Shown: positions 33,476 through 43,073, numbered from the stretch's first letter. The stretch is 64,000 bases of DNA from Ensifer sp. USDA 6670 (GCA_000421085.1 ATWE01000004.1:62001-126000); one strand, 5' to 3'. A program made the numbers and translations. The notes: a model not told the origin generated them from the letters alone.

Positions 33476-34078
33476 TCAGGTCAGAAACGCGTGCAATGCT
33501 TGCAATTCCTCAGGTCGGATCTCATGTCCTCCGGAATGGTAGCATGCCTCTACGCGGGCGCTCTGTGCCGCGAAGTAGTCGACGAGCCGCTCTGTAAGAG
33601 GCAGCGGGCAAATCGGATCGCGTTGGCCGGCGGTGATCAGAATTCGTCGCTCTTTCAACTGCTTGTTAGCCGTGGGGATCCAAGGAATGAGCGGATGGAG
33701 CAGGGCAGTTCTATCGAAAAGCCGGGGCTGACTGAACAGAACTGACGCAAGGATGTTTGCCCCGTTTGAATAGCCGAATCCGTATATTGCCCGTCCGGGG
33801 TTTTCTGCTTTGTGGGCAGCAATGAAATCGACCATTTTATCTGTTCGCCTCGCCAGGTCCTCCATGTCGTAGGAGCCTTCGCTCGTTCGCCGAAAGAAGC
33901 GCAGCGCGCCGAATTCCGACACGTCCCCACGCGGCGAGATCAGCCCGGCATCCGGCAAGATATGCCTGGTCAGGTCGGCGAACTGATGTTCGTCTCCACC
34001 CGTGCCGTGAAACGCGAAGATAATAGGCGCGTTGCGTCGCGGCGCTCTTATGAGCGTCTGATAAGATGAGATCGTCAT
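33476..34078 (-). CDS. Alpha/beta hydrolase of the MhqD/carboxylesterase type
   Basis: A 200-aa serine hydrolase. The oxyanion region is FHGTGGDEH, the nucleophile elbow GYSNG gives Ser104, and Asp154 (GQRDPICP) and His185 (GGHEI) complete the triad. It lies 53 bases after the ring-cleaving dioxygenase-like gene on the same strand. In Bacillus, mhqO and mhqD pair in the same way and protect against hydroquinones and catechols. The substrate is likely an aromatic ester or ring-fission product, by inference from this pairing. Confidence 0.85.
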   Translation of the reverse strand: MTISSYQTLIRAPRRNAPIIFAFHGTGGDEHQFADLTRHILPDAGLISPRGDVSEFGALRFFRRTSEGSYDMEDLARRTDKMVDFIAAHKAENPGRAIYGFGYSNGANILASVLFSQPRLFDRTALLHPLIPWIPTANKQLKERRILITAGQRDPICPLPLTERLVDYFAAQSARVEACYHSGGHEIRPEELQALHAFLT

Positions 34079-34131
34079 GATGGCTTTCTCCGTCGGGCCG
34101 GACCCGAATTGCCGTGTGGTCCCGAGGCGAG

Positions 34132-35064
34132 TTAGTCTCTGATCGGCTCGAGACGGCGTGAGATCTCGTCGCGATAGGGCTCGTACCGCGCGGGAAGCTT
34201 CAGGGCTTCACCGAGGTGTCTGGTGTCTTCATCGCGATCAAATCCCGGCTCGTTGGTGGCGATCTCGAACAGTACACCGCCGGGGGTGCGGAAGTAGATC
34301 GCCCAGAAGTAGTCGCGATCGATAACTGGCGTGACCTGAAAGCCGGTGTCCATCAGGGCCTTGCGGACCTCGAGCTGGGCCGCGCGATCGTCCACCGCGA
34401 AGGCGATGTGATGCACCGAGCCGGAGCCAAGCCGCGCGAGATCGGCCCCGGGGACGATTTCCAGGTCGACGACGTCGGCGCCGTTGCCGCCGCTGATCGC
34501 GAAGCGTGACCACTCGCCTTTGCGGTCGACCTCCTGGTAACCCATGAAACTCAGAAGTTCCCGCGTTGCGCCAGGATCCGTAAGACGCAGAGTTGCTCCG
34601 TGGAAGCCCTTGACGGCCTTGTCGGCGTCGACCTCAGTGCTCGTCCAGCCGCGGCGCGGATCGTTTGCGACCTCGACCAGCGAGAAGGCATCGCCGTCCG
34701 GGCCTTTGAAGCGAAGGCGCTTCTCGCCCCAGAGTTGGTGCTCAGAAAGTCCGGCGACACTGCGCGAGGCGAGCCGTTCCTTCCAGTAGCCGAGCGTGTC
34801 CTCAGGGACGGCGAAGGAGGTCTCGCCCACTTCGCCAGCGCCAGGGCGTCCCCTGGCAATATGGGGAAACGGGAAATAGGTCATTACCGAGCCGGGCGCG
34901 CCGATCTCGTCACCGTAGTAGAGGTGATACACCTCCGGGTCGTCGAAATTGACGGTCTTCTTTACGCGTCGCAGGCCGAGCGCTTTGGTGAAGAAGTCGC
35001 TGTTCTCCTGGGCGCTGGCGGCCATCGAGGTGACGTGATGAAGGCCTTTGATCTGTGTGAGCAT
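34132..35064 (-). CDS. VOC-family ring-cleaving dioxygenase (MhqO type)
   Basis: A 310-aa protein with two vicinal-oxygen-chelate modules. The first opens KGLHHVTSMAASAQENSDFF; the second holds GSVHHIAFAVDD and ends GVLFEIATNEPGFDRDED. His and Glu metal ligands appear at the usual places in each half. The family cleaves hydroquinone/catechol-like rings and confers quinone resistance. It is the first gene of a two-gene operon divergent from a LysR regulator. Confidence 0.87.
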   Translation of the reverse strand: MLTQIKGLHHVTSMAASAQENSDFFTKALGLRRVKKTVNFDDPEVYHLYYGDEIGAPGSVMTYFPFPHIARGRPGAGEVGETSFAVPEDTLGYWKERLASRSVAGLSEHQLWGEKRLRFKGPDGDAFSLVEVANDPRRGWTSTEVDADKAVKGFHGATLRLTDPGATRELLSFMGYQEVDRKGEWSRFAISGGNGADVVDLEIVPGADLARLGSGSVHHIAFAVDDRAAQLEVRKALMDTGFQVTPVIDRDYFWAIYFRTPGGVLFEIATNEPGFDRDEDTRHLGEALKLPARYEPYRDEISRRLEPIRD

Positions 35065-35185
35065 GGCAGGTTCCTCTCCGGACTGGCGTGTGTCGGCTGA
35101 TCTGGAGACAAACTCGCTCAGGTCCTCACGAAAGTGAACAGCAATAATATTGACAAAATTGTTTCATCTATTGCAATAAAATAGC

Positions 35186-36085
35186 ATGGGCGATCTAAGC
35201 GATATTCGAGTATTCCTGGCTGTAGCGCAGCAGCGCAGCTTCACGGCCGCGGCGCGACAGTTGTCGATGACGCCACCGACAGTGACCCGCGCCGTCGGTG
35301 CGCTGGAGGAGAGCCTGGGAGTGCAGCTCCTGCTGCGCACCACGCGCCAGGTTTCTCTGACCTCCGCCGGTGCTGTCTATGCGGCGCGCGTAGAGCCGCT
35401 GATCAGGCAGTTCGACCAGGCGAGGGAGGATCTGCGCGAAGAGCATGGGGACGTGGCCGGGCTGATCCGCATCAACGCGCCGCTGTCGCTCGGGCAGCAG
35501 ATCCTGCCGGATATCGTCTCGGGTTTTCGGGCCGAATATCCGCGGGTGAGCGTTTCGCTATCCCTAACCGACCGCTTCATCGACATAGTTTCCGAGAGTT
35601 TCGATCTTGCGCTGAGGGTTTCGGAGCCGCCGCGGGACAAGTCAACAATATGGCGCAAGGTATGTCGCGTGCGGCGAATCCTCGTCGCTTCCCCAGGCTA
35701 TCTCGCGGCTTTGGGAACACCTGAGACGCCTGACGACCTGCATCGACATGCCTGTATCGCCTACGACGAGGAGGCGATTGCCGAGACCTGGGAGCTGACG
35801 AACGGCGGACGGACCCGAAAGGCATTGGCCGGCAAGGTCCTGGCGGCGAACAACGGCGAGCTAATCGCCAGACTGGCGGAAGACGGGCAGGGCGTAGCCC
35901 TGCTTCCGCATTTCATCGTCGACGACGCGCTGGCGCGAGGCGCGCTAAAGCAGGTCCTCGCGGAGTGGGAGCCTCCAGAGCTGTGGCTGACATTGTACTA
36001 TCCGCCCTACGACAAACTGCCGATGCGCGTTGCAAGGTTCTCGGACTTCTTCGAAAAGTACGTTACCCATACGCGCCCGCTTTGA
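35186..36085 (+). CDS. LysR family regulator divergent from the mhqOD-like pair
   Basis: A 299-aa LysR protein with an N-terminal HTH (AARQLSMTPPTVTRAVGALEESLGVQLL) and a substrate domain of the AaeR/DmlR-like branch (ISFALRV-type region near 150). The 121-base intergenic region contains an AT-rich segment with TTGACA (35150) and ATTGCAAT (35170-35177), probably overlapping promoters and the operator. It probably senses aromatic or quinone stress and controls the divergent pair. Confidence 0.88.
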   Translation: MGDLSDIRVFLAVAQQRSFTAAARQLSMTPPTVTRAVGALEESLGVQLLLRTTRQVSLTSAGAVYAARVEPLIRQFDQAREDLREEHGDVAGLIRINAPLSLGQQILPDIVSGFRAEYPRVSVSLSLTDRFIDIVSESFDLALRVSEPPRDKSTIWRKVCRVRRILVASPGYLAALGTPETPDDLHRHACIAYDEEAIAETWELTNGGRTRKALAGKVLAANNGELIARLAEDGQGVALLPHFIVDDALARGALKQVLAEWEPPELWLTLYYPPYDKLPMRVARFSDFFEKYVTHTRPL

Positions 36086-36313
36086 AGCCCTGTTTTCGCG
36101 TAGAAGGTGTCCTTTCTGGCAAAGGGCGAGCAAATGTTACAAGAAATTGACGGCGCCCGCAGGCATGCTTCCTTTGAATCGAACTGAACGGTCCATATGG
36201 CTCCCCTTCTGTTGTCGAGATCTTTGGGGCGCTCAAATCGCGGATACGGTCGCTCGGCCCGACCGCTGACCGCAACTCTCGCGGCAGAAAGGCAAATTTA
36301 CTTGGAGGAGGTA

Positions 36314-37216
36314 ATGACTCATAGGAGCGGAACGGAAAAGGGCGTCGGCGTTCATTTTGGACTGCCGTATGCTCCATGTCTTCCGGCTCGACCGGTTCGG
36401 GACGCCGGGTTTTCCGTGACGCGCCTGGAATGGCGGCTCAACGGGTGCGCCAGCCGCCTGGCGTCCTTGCCGCCCGACGAAGCGTACTTTCTGATGCTTT
36501 ACCTCAAGGATGCGTATCATTGCGACGTTGCTCCCGACGGCGCCGAGAGTGAGACTCGCCGCTTCCGGCAAGGTTCCATTTGTCTCGTCGATCTTACCCA
36601 TGGCGCCTGCATCCGGCTGTTCAGCGATCTCGATTCCCTCGCCTTCCAACTGCCGCGAGAACTCTTTCGGGAAATCGCCGAGTTCTCCGCTGCGCCAAAA
36701 GAGATCAGGCTTAGATGCCGGCGCGGCGAGGAGGATGATGTCATGCGCAATCTCGGAGCGGCTCTTCTGCCGCTGTTCGAGAGGCAAGGGAACGCCCAAA
36801 ATCCAGTCTTGCAGCACGTTGCCATCGCCATCTGCGCCCATCTGCTTCACGCTCATGGTGATCATCGCGGTCAGGGTCGTTCAACGCAGCTCACCGTTTG
36901 GCAGGAAAAGGCAGCCAAGGAATTCATGATGGACCATTTTGCCGATCAATTCCCGATGGCGGCAGCAGCTTCGGCGGCTGGTGTTTCCATCCGTCGCTTT
37001 ATCGACGGCTTCCAGGGCGTGACGGGCCAGAAGCCGCAACAGTGGCTGCTGGGCTATCGAACAGCTCGTGCCAAGCAGTATCTTGGCGAGCGTTCTTTGA
37101 CACTCGCGCAGATCGCCATCCGCTGCGGCTTCACCGACGAGGATCATTTTACCAAGGGTTTCCGTCGCCTGACGGGCAGCACCCCGGCAGCCTGGCGGGC
37201 GCGATGGCTATCGTGA
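36314..37216 (+). CDS. AraC family regulator, first of three in tandem
   Basis: A 300-aa protein. The C-terminal AraC/XylS double HTH spans about 200-298 (MAAAASAAGVSIRRFIDGF, LTLAQIAIRCGFTDEDHFTKGF). The N-terminal 180 residues form a cupin-like sensor domain. GGAGGAGG at 36304-36311 sets the start at 36314; the frame is open upstream. The next AraC gene starts 112 bases downstream. Effector unknown. Confidence 0.88.
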   Translation: MTHRSGTEKGVGVHFGLPYAPCLPARPVRDAGFSVTRLEWRLNGCASRLASLPPDEAYFLMLYLKDAYHCDVAPDGAESETRRFRQGSICLVDLTHGACIRLFSDLDSLAFQLPRELFREIAEFSAAPKEIRLRCRRGEEDDVMRNLGAALLPLFERQGNAQNPVLQHVAIAICAHLLHAHGDHRGQGRSTQLTVWQEKAAKEFMMDHFADQFPMAAAASAAGVSIRRFIDGFQGVTGQKPQQWLLGYRTARAKQYLGERSLTLAQIAIRCGFTDEDHFTKGFRRLTGSTPAAWRARWLS

Positions 37217-37328
37217 GGGTTTTGTGCGACGAGGTGATTTTCCATTCAAGTCTTGAGATTATTGTAGCTGTCGTCTGCAGTCGAACCGGCAACGGTCGTG
37301 CATGGCCAGATATCGGGAGACCACGTCG

Positions 37329-38234
37329 ATGGACCTGCATGAGGGATTGAATGGCACCCGGTATCGGCCGAGCCCGATCGTGAAATCAGTTTCTTCCGGC
37401 GACATCATCGTCACCAGGACGTATTCCGATCGCTTCGATGTGGACGCAGCCGTCATTCCGCGCTCGGAAGCGTTTGGCGTCACCGTTCAACTGCGTGACT
37501 TCGATTCCCAGAGGCTGTGGCGAGGTGCCGAGTTGGTGCATGACGGCGGCGGTGCCAAGGCCTCGCTTGGGATCACCGATCTTCGCGATGGATGGCGATA
37601 TCATCCACTCTCCCCGTTCGACAACGTCCGCTTCCAGATACCATTTGCCCGCCTGCGCGCCTTTGCGGAGGAGGTCGGGCGCAGCGAATACGTGGCGCTT
37701 TCCTGCTTCGCGGGCCGCATCGATCCGGTGATGCACGGGCTCGCCCAGGCATTGCTGCCGTCGCTGGACAACCCGGAACGGGCCAATCCTCTGTTCCTGG
37801 AGCAGATCAATCTGGCCATGCTGGCGCATCTCAGCCAGACCTATGGCGGTTTGCACTTCCCGGTGGACAAGAAAGGAACCCTGGCGCCCTGGCAGGAAAG
37901 ACTCGCTACCGAATTTCTGGCTGCCCATTTCAACAAGCCGTTCTCGATCGGGGATCTGGCTTCTCGCTGCGAATTGTCGCGCAGCTATTTCAACAAGGCT
38001 TTCAAAGAGAGCTTTGGGCGCACCCCTTCGAAATGGCTCAGCGAGTACCGGGTCGCGCGGGTCAAGCAACTGCTGTTGCAGGATTTGTCGATCGCGGAGG
38101 TCGCGATCAATTGCGGCTTCGCCGATCAGAGCCACATGACGAGGGTCTTCACGAGTCTGACTGGCGACACACCCGCACGCTTCAGACGAAAGAGTAAGCC
38201 ATTCGGCATGGCTTTGGATCCGCTCGGGAGCTAA
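37329..38234 (+). CDS. AraC family regulator, second of three
   Basis: A 301-aa protein with the C-terminal AraC double HTH (FSIGDLASRCELSRSYFNKAFKE, LSIAEVAINCGFADQSHMTRVF) and an N-terminal sensor domain of the same type as its neighbours (LEQINLAMLAHLSQTYGG). GGGAG 9 bases before ATG 37329 favours this start over the ATG at 37302. The domain layout matches the genes on both sides, so the three are probably old duplicates. Confidence 0.87.
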   Translation: MDLHEGLNGTRYRPSPIVKSVSSGDIIVTRTYSDRFDVDAAVIPRSEAFGVTVQLRDFDSQRLWRGAELVHDGGGAKASLGITDLRDGWRYHPLSPFDNVRFQIPFARLRAFAEEVGRSEYVALSCFAGRIDPVMHGLAQALLPSLDNPERANPLFLEQINLAMLAHLSQTYGGLHFPVDKKGTLAPWQERLATEFLAAHFNKPFSIGDLASRCELSRSYFNKAFKESFGRTPSKWLSEYRVARVKQLLLQDLSIAEVAINCGFADQSHMTRVFTSLTGDTPARFRRKSKPFGMALDPLGS

Positions 38235-38439
38235 TCGCCTCTATCGGCTCAGATCGTTCAAAACGCGTGAGTTTCGTACAAGAAGGTTATCCCGGTCCGC
38301 GGCGATGATGCGTCGATTCAGGGCGGCTCAGCGCACCTGCGTGGAGGCTGCCTTGGGACCACGATCCGCAGGGCCTCGGTCCTGGTGCTGTGGTCGGAGA
38401 TCTTCGCTACAGGTTAGCTCAAAGGATGGGACCCAAGGC

Positions 38440-39345
38440 ATGACGGACGTCTCTTCCATCGCAGCAACCAAAAGACACGACAGTCTCGGTTGCTCCATGG
38501 ACAGGCTCGACGACGACCGAGCGATCGATAGCCGCGACATGGCGTTCTATCGCAAGAGGTCGGCTTCGGCGCCGCCGGACAGGGTCACGACACCGGCGAC
38601 CGGGCGCGGATATCTGCTCGGTCTATCCGCAGCAGGCGGACACCGTCGCCGGATATTCAAAGAGCATCGTTCGACTGTCCATGATTTCGAGCAGAACGCC
38701 GTCTATCTGCGGAATTTCGCCGATGATTATCGCGCCGATCTCAGCGGTTCCTTCGACTTCATGCTGCTCGAAATCAGTCACAACGCGCTCGAGCGGATCG
38801 CCGACGCGGCGGACTTGAGAAGTGTCAACGAATTGCGCCCGGTTGCCGCGCAGACAGATCCGGTGCTCGGCGGCATGCTGGGCGCCTTGTTTGCGACAGT
38901 GGATGGGAGCCTCGACAGGAGCGCCCTGTTTGTTGACCAGCTCTCGATCGCAATTGGGGTTCATGTTGTTCAGCAGTACGGCAACGGCCGCGGCGGCGCG
39001 GCCGTAAGCGGACGCCGGCTTTCCTCTCGGTGCCAGGCCAGGATCAAGGACCTCGTCCACAGCCAGTTGAATGGTGAGCTGACCGTCGAACAGCTCGCTT
39101 CGGCCTGCAATCTGTCGCAGGCGACTTTTCTTCGGGCCTTCCGCGAAACGATGGGGAAGACGCCGCATCGATGGCTGCAGCAGCAACGCATCGAAAAAGC
39201 CATTGATCTGCTGCAGTCCTCGCAAACCCAGTTGAGTGAGATCGCCAGCCTCTGCGGCTTCTCCGACCAAAGCCACTTCACACGTGCATTTGTGCAGGCG
39301 ATGGGCACCACCCCCGGAGCCTGGAGACGAATCCGGCAGTCCTGA
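38440..39345 (+). CDS. AraC family regulator, third of three
   Basis: A 301-aa protein with a C-terminal AraC double HTH (LTVEQLASACNLSQATFLRAFRE, TQLSEIASLCGFSDQSHFTRAF) and an N-terminal sensor domain (FVDQLSIAIGVHVVQQYGNG). ATG 38440 is chosen because it gives the same length as its two paralogs; the frame is open back to 38305 with a poor N-terminus. It ends 240 bases before the YcaC-type hydrolase gene and is the best candidate regulator of that operon. Confidence 0.83.
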   Translation: MTDVSSIAATKRHDSLGCSMDRLDDDRAIDSRDMAFYRKRSASAPPDRVTTPATGRGYLLGLSAAGGHRRRIFKEHRSTVHDFEQNAVYLRNFADDYRADLSGSFDFMLLEISHNALERIADAADLRSVNELRPVAAQTDPVLGGMLGALFATVDGSLDRSALFVDQLSIAIGVHVVQQYGNGRGGAAVSGRRLSSRCQARIKDLVHSQLNGELTVEQLASACNLSQATFLRAFRETMGKTPHRWLQQQRIEKAIDLLQSSQTQLSEIASLCGFSDQSHFTRAFVQAMGTTPGAWRRIRQS

Positions 39346-39584
39346 GCAAGGCTCGCCAACAAGCAGCAGACCGAACAACGAGAGCCTCGAGAAGGGCAAC
39401 AGCCCCTCTGCCGCCGTGCAGCCGAAGCGTGTCTCGGTGGCTGCGCGCCGGCAACCGACCTCGCATCGGCGTCAGCCTTAGCGGCGACTACAAAATACAA
39501 AAGTGCGTCGTTGGCTTCAAGAATTGCGCCCCCATCACCGGCATAGTCGCGCGCATCGGCAACCAACAGAATGAGGCCAGTATC

Positions 39585-40241
39585 ATGACGCTGAACGCAA
39601 CACCGACGCCCGGCAACCTCCTCGTCTCGCCCACGGATCACGCGCTGATCATGATCGACTTCCAGTCGCAAATGTCGTTTGCGACAAAGTCGATCGACGC
39701 CGTGCAGCTGCGCAACAATGCGGCGCTGGTCGCCAACTCGGCTGCCGGCTTCAAGGTGCCCACGATCCTGACGACGGTTGCGGAAAAGAGCTTCTCCGGC
39801 CCCATGTTCGCCGAGATCACCGATGCCTTCCCCGGACAGGCGCTTCTCGACCGCACCTCCATGAACACCTGGGAAGACGCCGCAGTGATCGAAGAGGTCA
39901 ACCGCATCGGTAAGAAGCGCCTCGTGTTCTGCGGGCTTTGGACATCCGTCTGCATTGTTGGTCCGACCCTGTCGGCGCTCGATCAAGGCTTCGAAGTCTA
40001 CGTCATTGCAGACGCCTGTGGCGACGTGTCCGACGAGGCGCACGAGCGCGCAATGGACCGTATGGTGCAGGCCGGCGTTCGGCCGATGACTTCGCTGCAG
40101 TACATGCTCGAGCTGCAGCGCGACTGGGCACGCACCGAAACCTACGAGATGACCACCGGCATCGCCAAGAAGTTCGGTGGCGCCTATGGGCTCGGCATCA
40201 TCTACGCCAAGGCCATGTTCGGCGCTTCCGAAGGCCACTGA
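39585..40241 (+). CDS. YcaC-type isochorismatase-like hydrolase
   Basis: A 218-aa cysteine hydrolase. Asp25 (IMIDFQ) and Cys123 (GLWTSVCIVG) are the catalytic pair; the third, basic residue appears to be Arg90 instead of Lys. The C-terminal extension (GIAKKFGGAYGLGIIYAKAMFGASEGH) is typical of the YcaC branch. GAGG 8 bases upstream sets ATG 39585. Relatives hydrolyse amides or enol ethers, but YcaC substrates are unknown. It opens a run of co-oriented enzyme genes. Confidence 0.85.
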   Translation: MTLNATPTPGNLLVSPTDHALIMIDFQSQMSFATKSIDAVQLRNNAALVANSAAGFKVPTILTTVAEKSFSGPMFAEITDAFPGQALLDRTSMNTWEDAAVIEEVNRIGKKRLVFCGLWTSVCIVGPTLSALDQGFEVYVIADACGDVSDEAHERAMDRMVQAGVRPMTSLQYMLELQRDWARTETYEMTTGIAKKFGGAYGLGIIYAKAMFGASEGH

Positions 40242-40324
40242 CACTGGCTTGCTCAGCCGAGCACCCGCTCCGGCCGCTCTCCTGCGGTCGGAGCGGCGAC
40301 GACCATTCGTTGAAGGGATTGACG

Positions 40325-40615
40325 ATGAAGATGTATCTCCTCTCGCTCGGGGCCGGCCTTCTCGTCGGCGTTATCTACAGCCTGCTCAATGTTCGCTCCC
40401 CGGCTCCGCCGGTGATCGCGCTGGTGGGGCTCCTAGGCATCCTCGTCGGCGAACAGGCGGTGCCCCTCGTCAAGCGGCTGTTGTCAGGCAATCCGGTCAC
40501 CGTTTCCTGGTTTCATAGCCGCTGCGTCCCGCACGTCTTCGGGGAACTGCCGAGCGGGGCCGATCATGGTCATGCTGCCGTGCCCGGCCGGACCTCGACG
40601 CGGGAGATCAGCTGA
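40325..40615 (+). CDS. XapX (DUF1427) membrane protein
   Basis: A 96-aa protein. The first 50 residues have two helices with the XapX consensus (MKMYLLSLGAGLLVGVIYSL, then SPAPPVIALVGLLGILVGEQ). The last 40 residues are polar and include His and Cys (HSRCVPHVF, DHGHAAVPG). The stop overlaps the amidohydrolase start (TGATG). DUF1427 proteins often accompany hydrolases such as YcaC and YtcJ, as here; their function is unknown. Confidence 0.85.
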   Translation: MKMYLLSLGAGLLVGVIYSLLNVRSPAPPVIALVGLLGILVGEQAVPLVKRLLSGNPVTVSWFHSRCVPHVFGELPSGADHGHAAVPGRTSTREIS

Positions 40616-42600
40616 TGCCGACCCGCCGCGGCTTTCTGGGGGCGGCCTCTGCCCTGGCCCTCCAAGACCTGTTTTCAACGGCGCGCGCCGCCAATTCCGC
40701 TTCGACGTCAGGAGACAAGCCAATGAGTGCCGATCTGATCCTCCACAACGGCTTGCTGACGACGCTCGACCGTACGAATCCAAACGCGACGGCCGTCGCC
40801 GTCAAGGACGGAAAGTTCCTCGCGGTCGGACAGGACCGGGAGATCATGGCACTCGCCGGGCCTGACACCAAGGTCGTAGACCTCAAGGGAAAGCGCGTCC
40901 TGCCGGGACTTAACGACAACCACACCCACGTCGTCCGCGGCGGTCTGAACTACAATATGGAACTGCGATGGGACGGGGTGCGCTCGCTTTCCGATGCGAT
41001 GGACATGCTGAAACGGCAGGTCGCTGTCACGCCGCCACCGCAATGGGTGCGAGTCGTGGGCGGCTTCACAGAGCACCAGTTCGCCGAAAAACGGCTTCCC
41101 ACGATCGAAGAGATCAACGCGATCGCCCCCGATACTCCCGTATTCCTGCTGCACCTTTACGACCGGGCGTTGCTCAACGCCGCTGCACTTCGCGCCGTAG
41201 GCTTCAACAAGGAGACGTCGAACCCTCCTGGCGGCGAAATCACTCGCGATGCCAAGGGCAATCCGACGGGCCTTCTACTCGCCAAACCGAACGCGGGCAT
41301 TCTCTATTCGACGCTTGCCAAGGGGCCGAAACTGCCCTTCGAGTATCAGGTCAATTCGACCCGCCACTTCATGCGCGAGCTCAACCGCCTCGGGGTCACC
41401 AGCGTCATCGATGCGGGCGGCGGCTTCCAGAATTACCCCGACGACTACGCCGTAATCCAGAAGCTCGCCGTCGAAGGGCAGATGACGGTGAGGCTCGCCT
41501 ACAACCTCTTCACGCAGAAGCCGAAGGAGGAGAAGGAGGATTTCCTCAAATGGACCTCCTCGGTCAAATACAAGCAAGGCGACGATTTCTTCCGCCACAA
41601 TGGAGCCGGCGAGATGCTGGTCTTCTCGGCCGCCGATTTCGAGGATTTCCGCGAGCCGCGGCCCGACTTGCCGCCTGAGATGGAGGGCGAGCTCGAGGAG
41701 GTGGTGCGGATACTCGCAGAGAACCGCTGGCCCTGGCGGCTGCATGCGACCTATGACGAGACGATCAGCCGTGCGCTCGACGTCTTCGAGAAGGTGAACC
41801 AGGATATCCCGCTTTCCGGCATCAACTGGTTCTTCGATCACGCCGAGACGATCTCCGACCAGTCGATCGATCGGATCTCGGCGCTCGGCGGCGGCATCGC
41901 CGTGCAGCATCGTATGGCCTATCAGGGCGAGTACTTCGTCGAGCGCTACGGCCATGGCGCGGCCGAGGCCACACCACCGGTCGCGCGTATGCTGGAAAAG
42001 GGCGTCAATGTCTCGGCGGGCACCGATGCCACTCGCGTCGCCTCCTATAATCCTTGGGTGTCGCTTGCCTGGCTGGTGACGGGCAAGACCGTCGGCGGCA
42101 TGCAGCTCTACCCACGCGCCAACTGCCTAGACCGCGAAACGGCGCTCCGCATGTGGACGGAGAAGGTACAGTGGTTCTCAAACGAAGAAGGCAGAAAGGG
42201 ACGCATCGAGAAGGACCAGCTCGCCGACTTGATCGTACCGAGCAAGGATTACTTCGCCTGTGCCGAGGACGAGATCTCGTTTCTGACCTCCGACCTTACG
42301 ATGGTCGGCGGCAGGATCGTCTATGCCGCGAACGAATTCGCCAACCTCGATGAAATCCCGTTGCCTCCGGCGATGCCGGACTGGTCGCCGGTCAGGACCT
42401 ATGGCGGCTATGCCGCATGGGGCGAACCGGAGGGTGCGGGCAGGCATTCGCTGCGGCGAACGGCAATCGCCTCCTGCGGCTGCGCCAACAATTGCGGTGT
42501 CCACGGGCATGATCACGCCGGAGCATGGGCATCGAAGCTGCCGATTTCCGATCTAAAGGGCTTTTTCGGTGCGCTCGGCTGCGCCTGCTGGGCTGTGTAG
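40615..42600 (+). CDS. Tat-exported amidohydrolase (YtcJ type)
   Basis: A 661-aa amidohydrolase_3 protein. The N-terminal TRRGFLGAASALAL is a Tat signal. The metal site begins NDNHTHVVRGG (His-x-His) and a late Asp lies in SAGTDATRV. The C-terminal 70 residues extend past the usual end and hold a Cys/His-rich segment (SCGCANNCGVHGHDHAGAW, GCACW) not expected in YtcJ proteins. It is probably a periplasmic N-acyl or lactam hydrolase. It overlaps the XapX stop and is followed by DoxX after 14 bases. The substrate is unknown. Confidence 0.85.
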   Translation: MPTRRGFLGAASALALQDLFSTARAANSASTSGDKPMSADLILHNGLLTTLDRTNPNATAVAVKDGKFLAVGQDREIMALAGPDTKVVDLKGKRVLPGLNDNHTHVVRGGLNYNMELRWDGVRSLSDAMDMLKRQVAVTPPPQWVRVVGGFTEHQFAEKRLPTIEEINAIAPDTPVFLLHLYDRALLNAAALRAVGFNKETSNPPGGEITRDAKGNPTGLLLAKPNAGILYSTLAKGPKLPFEYQVNSTRHFMRELNRLGVTSVIDAGGGFQNYPDDYAVIQKLAVEGQMTVRLAYNLFTQKPKEEKEDFLKWTSSVKYKQGDDFFRHNGAGEMLVFSAADFEDFREPRPDLPPEMEGELEEVVRILAENRWPWRLHATYDETISRALDVFEKVNQDIPLSGINWFFDHAETISDQSIDRISALGGGIAVQHRMAYQGEYFVERYGHGAAEATPPVARMLEKGVNVSAGTDATRVASYNPWVSLAWLVTGKTVGGMQLYPRANCLDRETALRMWTEKVQWFSNEEGRKGRIEKDQLADLIVPSKDYFACAEDEISFLTSDLTMVGGRIVYAANEFANLDEIPLPPAMPDWSPVRTYGGYAAWGEPEGAGRHSLRRTAIASCGCANNCGVHGHDHAGAWASKLPISDLKGFFGALGCACWAV

Positions 42601-42614
42601 GTAGGGAGCGGACA

Positions 42615-43073
42615 ATGACGACCATTTCGAAAGAGATCCGGGTCGCAGCCTACGTGCGGCCCCTCCTTGCCACTCCGCTGCTCCGCTTCCTGGCGCTGCT
42701 TGCCCTATGTTCGGCCTACATCCAGGGACCGTTGATGAAGGTATACGACTTCGACGGCGCGATTGCGGAGATGAACCACTTCGCCCTGACCCCGGCCCCG
42801 CTGTTCGCGGTTGGGGTCGTCGTCTTCGAACTGGCGATGTCGGCGCTGATCCTTCTCGGCATCTTCCGCTGGGCCGCCGCACTCTGCCTGGCCGGCTTTA
42901 CCGTAGCGGCGACGTTCCTGGCGTTCCGCTTCTGGGAGCTGGCGCCCGGCATGGAGCGCATGATGGCGACGAACGGCTTCTTCGAGCACCTCGGCCTGTC
43001 GGGCGCGTTCGTCCTCGTCGCGTGGCACGATCTGCACGAGCGCACCGGCTCCGGAAAGGTGCGTGTGCTATGA
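42615..43073 (+). CDS. DoxX-like membrane protein
   Basis: A 152-aa protein with four helices in the DoxX pattern (LRFLALLALCSAYIQGPLMK, FELAMSALILLGIFRWAAAL, AATFLAFRFWEL, FFEHLGLSGAFVLVAW). GGGAG precedes ATG 42615. DoxX proteins are linked to redox and thiol stress or to quinone oxidoreduction. Its stop overlaps the MFS start (ATGA), so it belongs to the same operon. Confidence 0.83.
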   Translation: MTTISKEIRVAAYVRPLLATPLLRFLALLALCSAYIQGPLMKVYDFDGAIAEMNHFALTPAPLFAVGVVVFELAMSALILLGIFRWAAALCLAGFTVAATFLAFRFWELAPGMERMMATNGFFEHLGLSGAFVLVAWHDLHERTGSGKVRVL

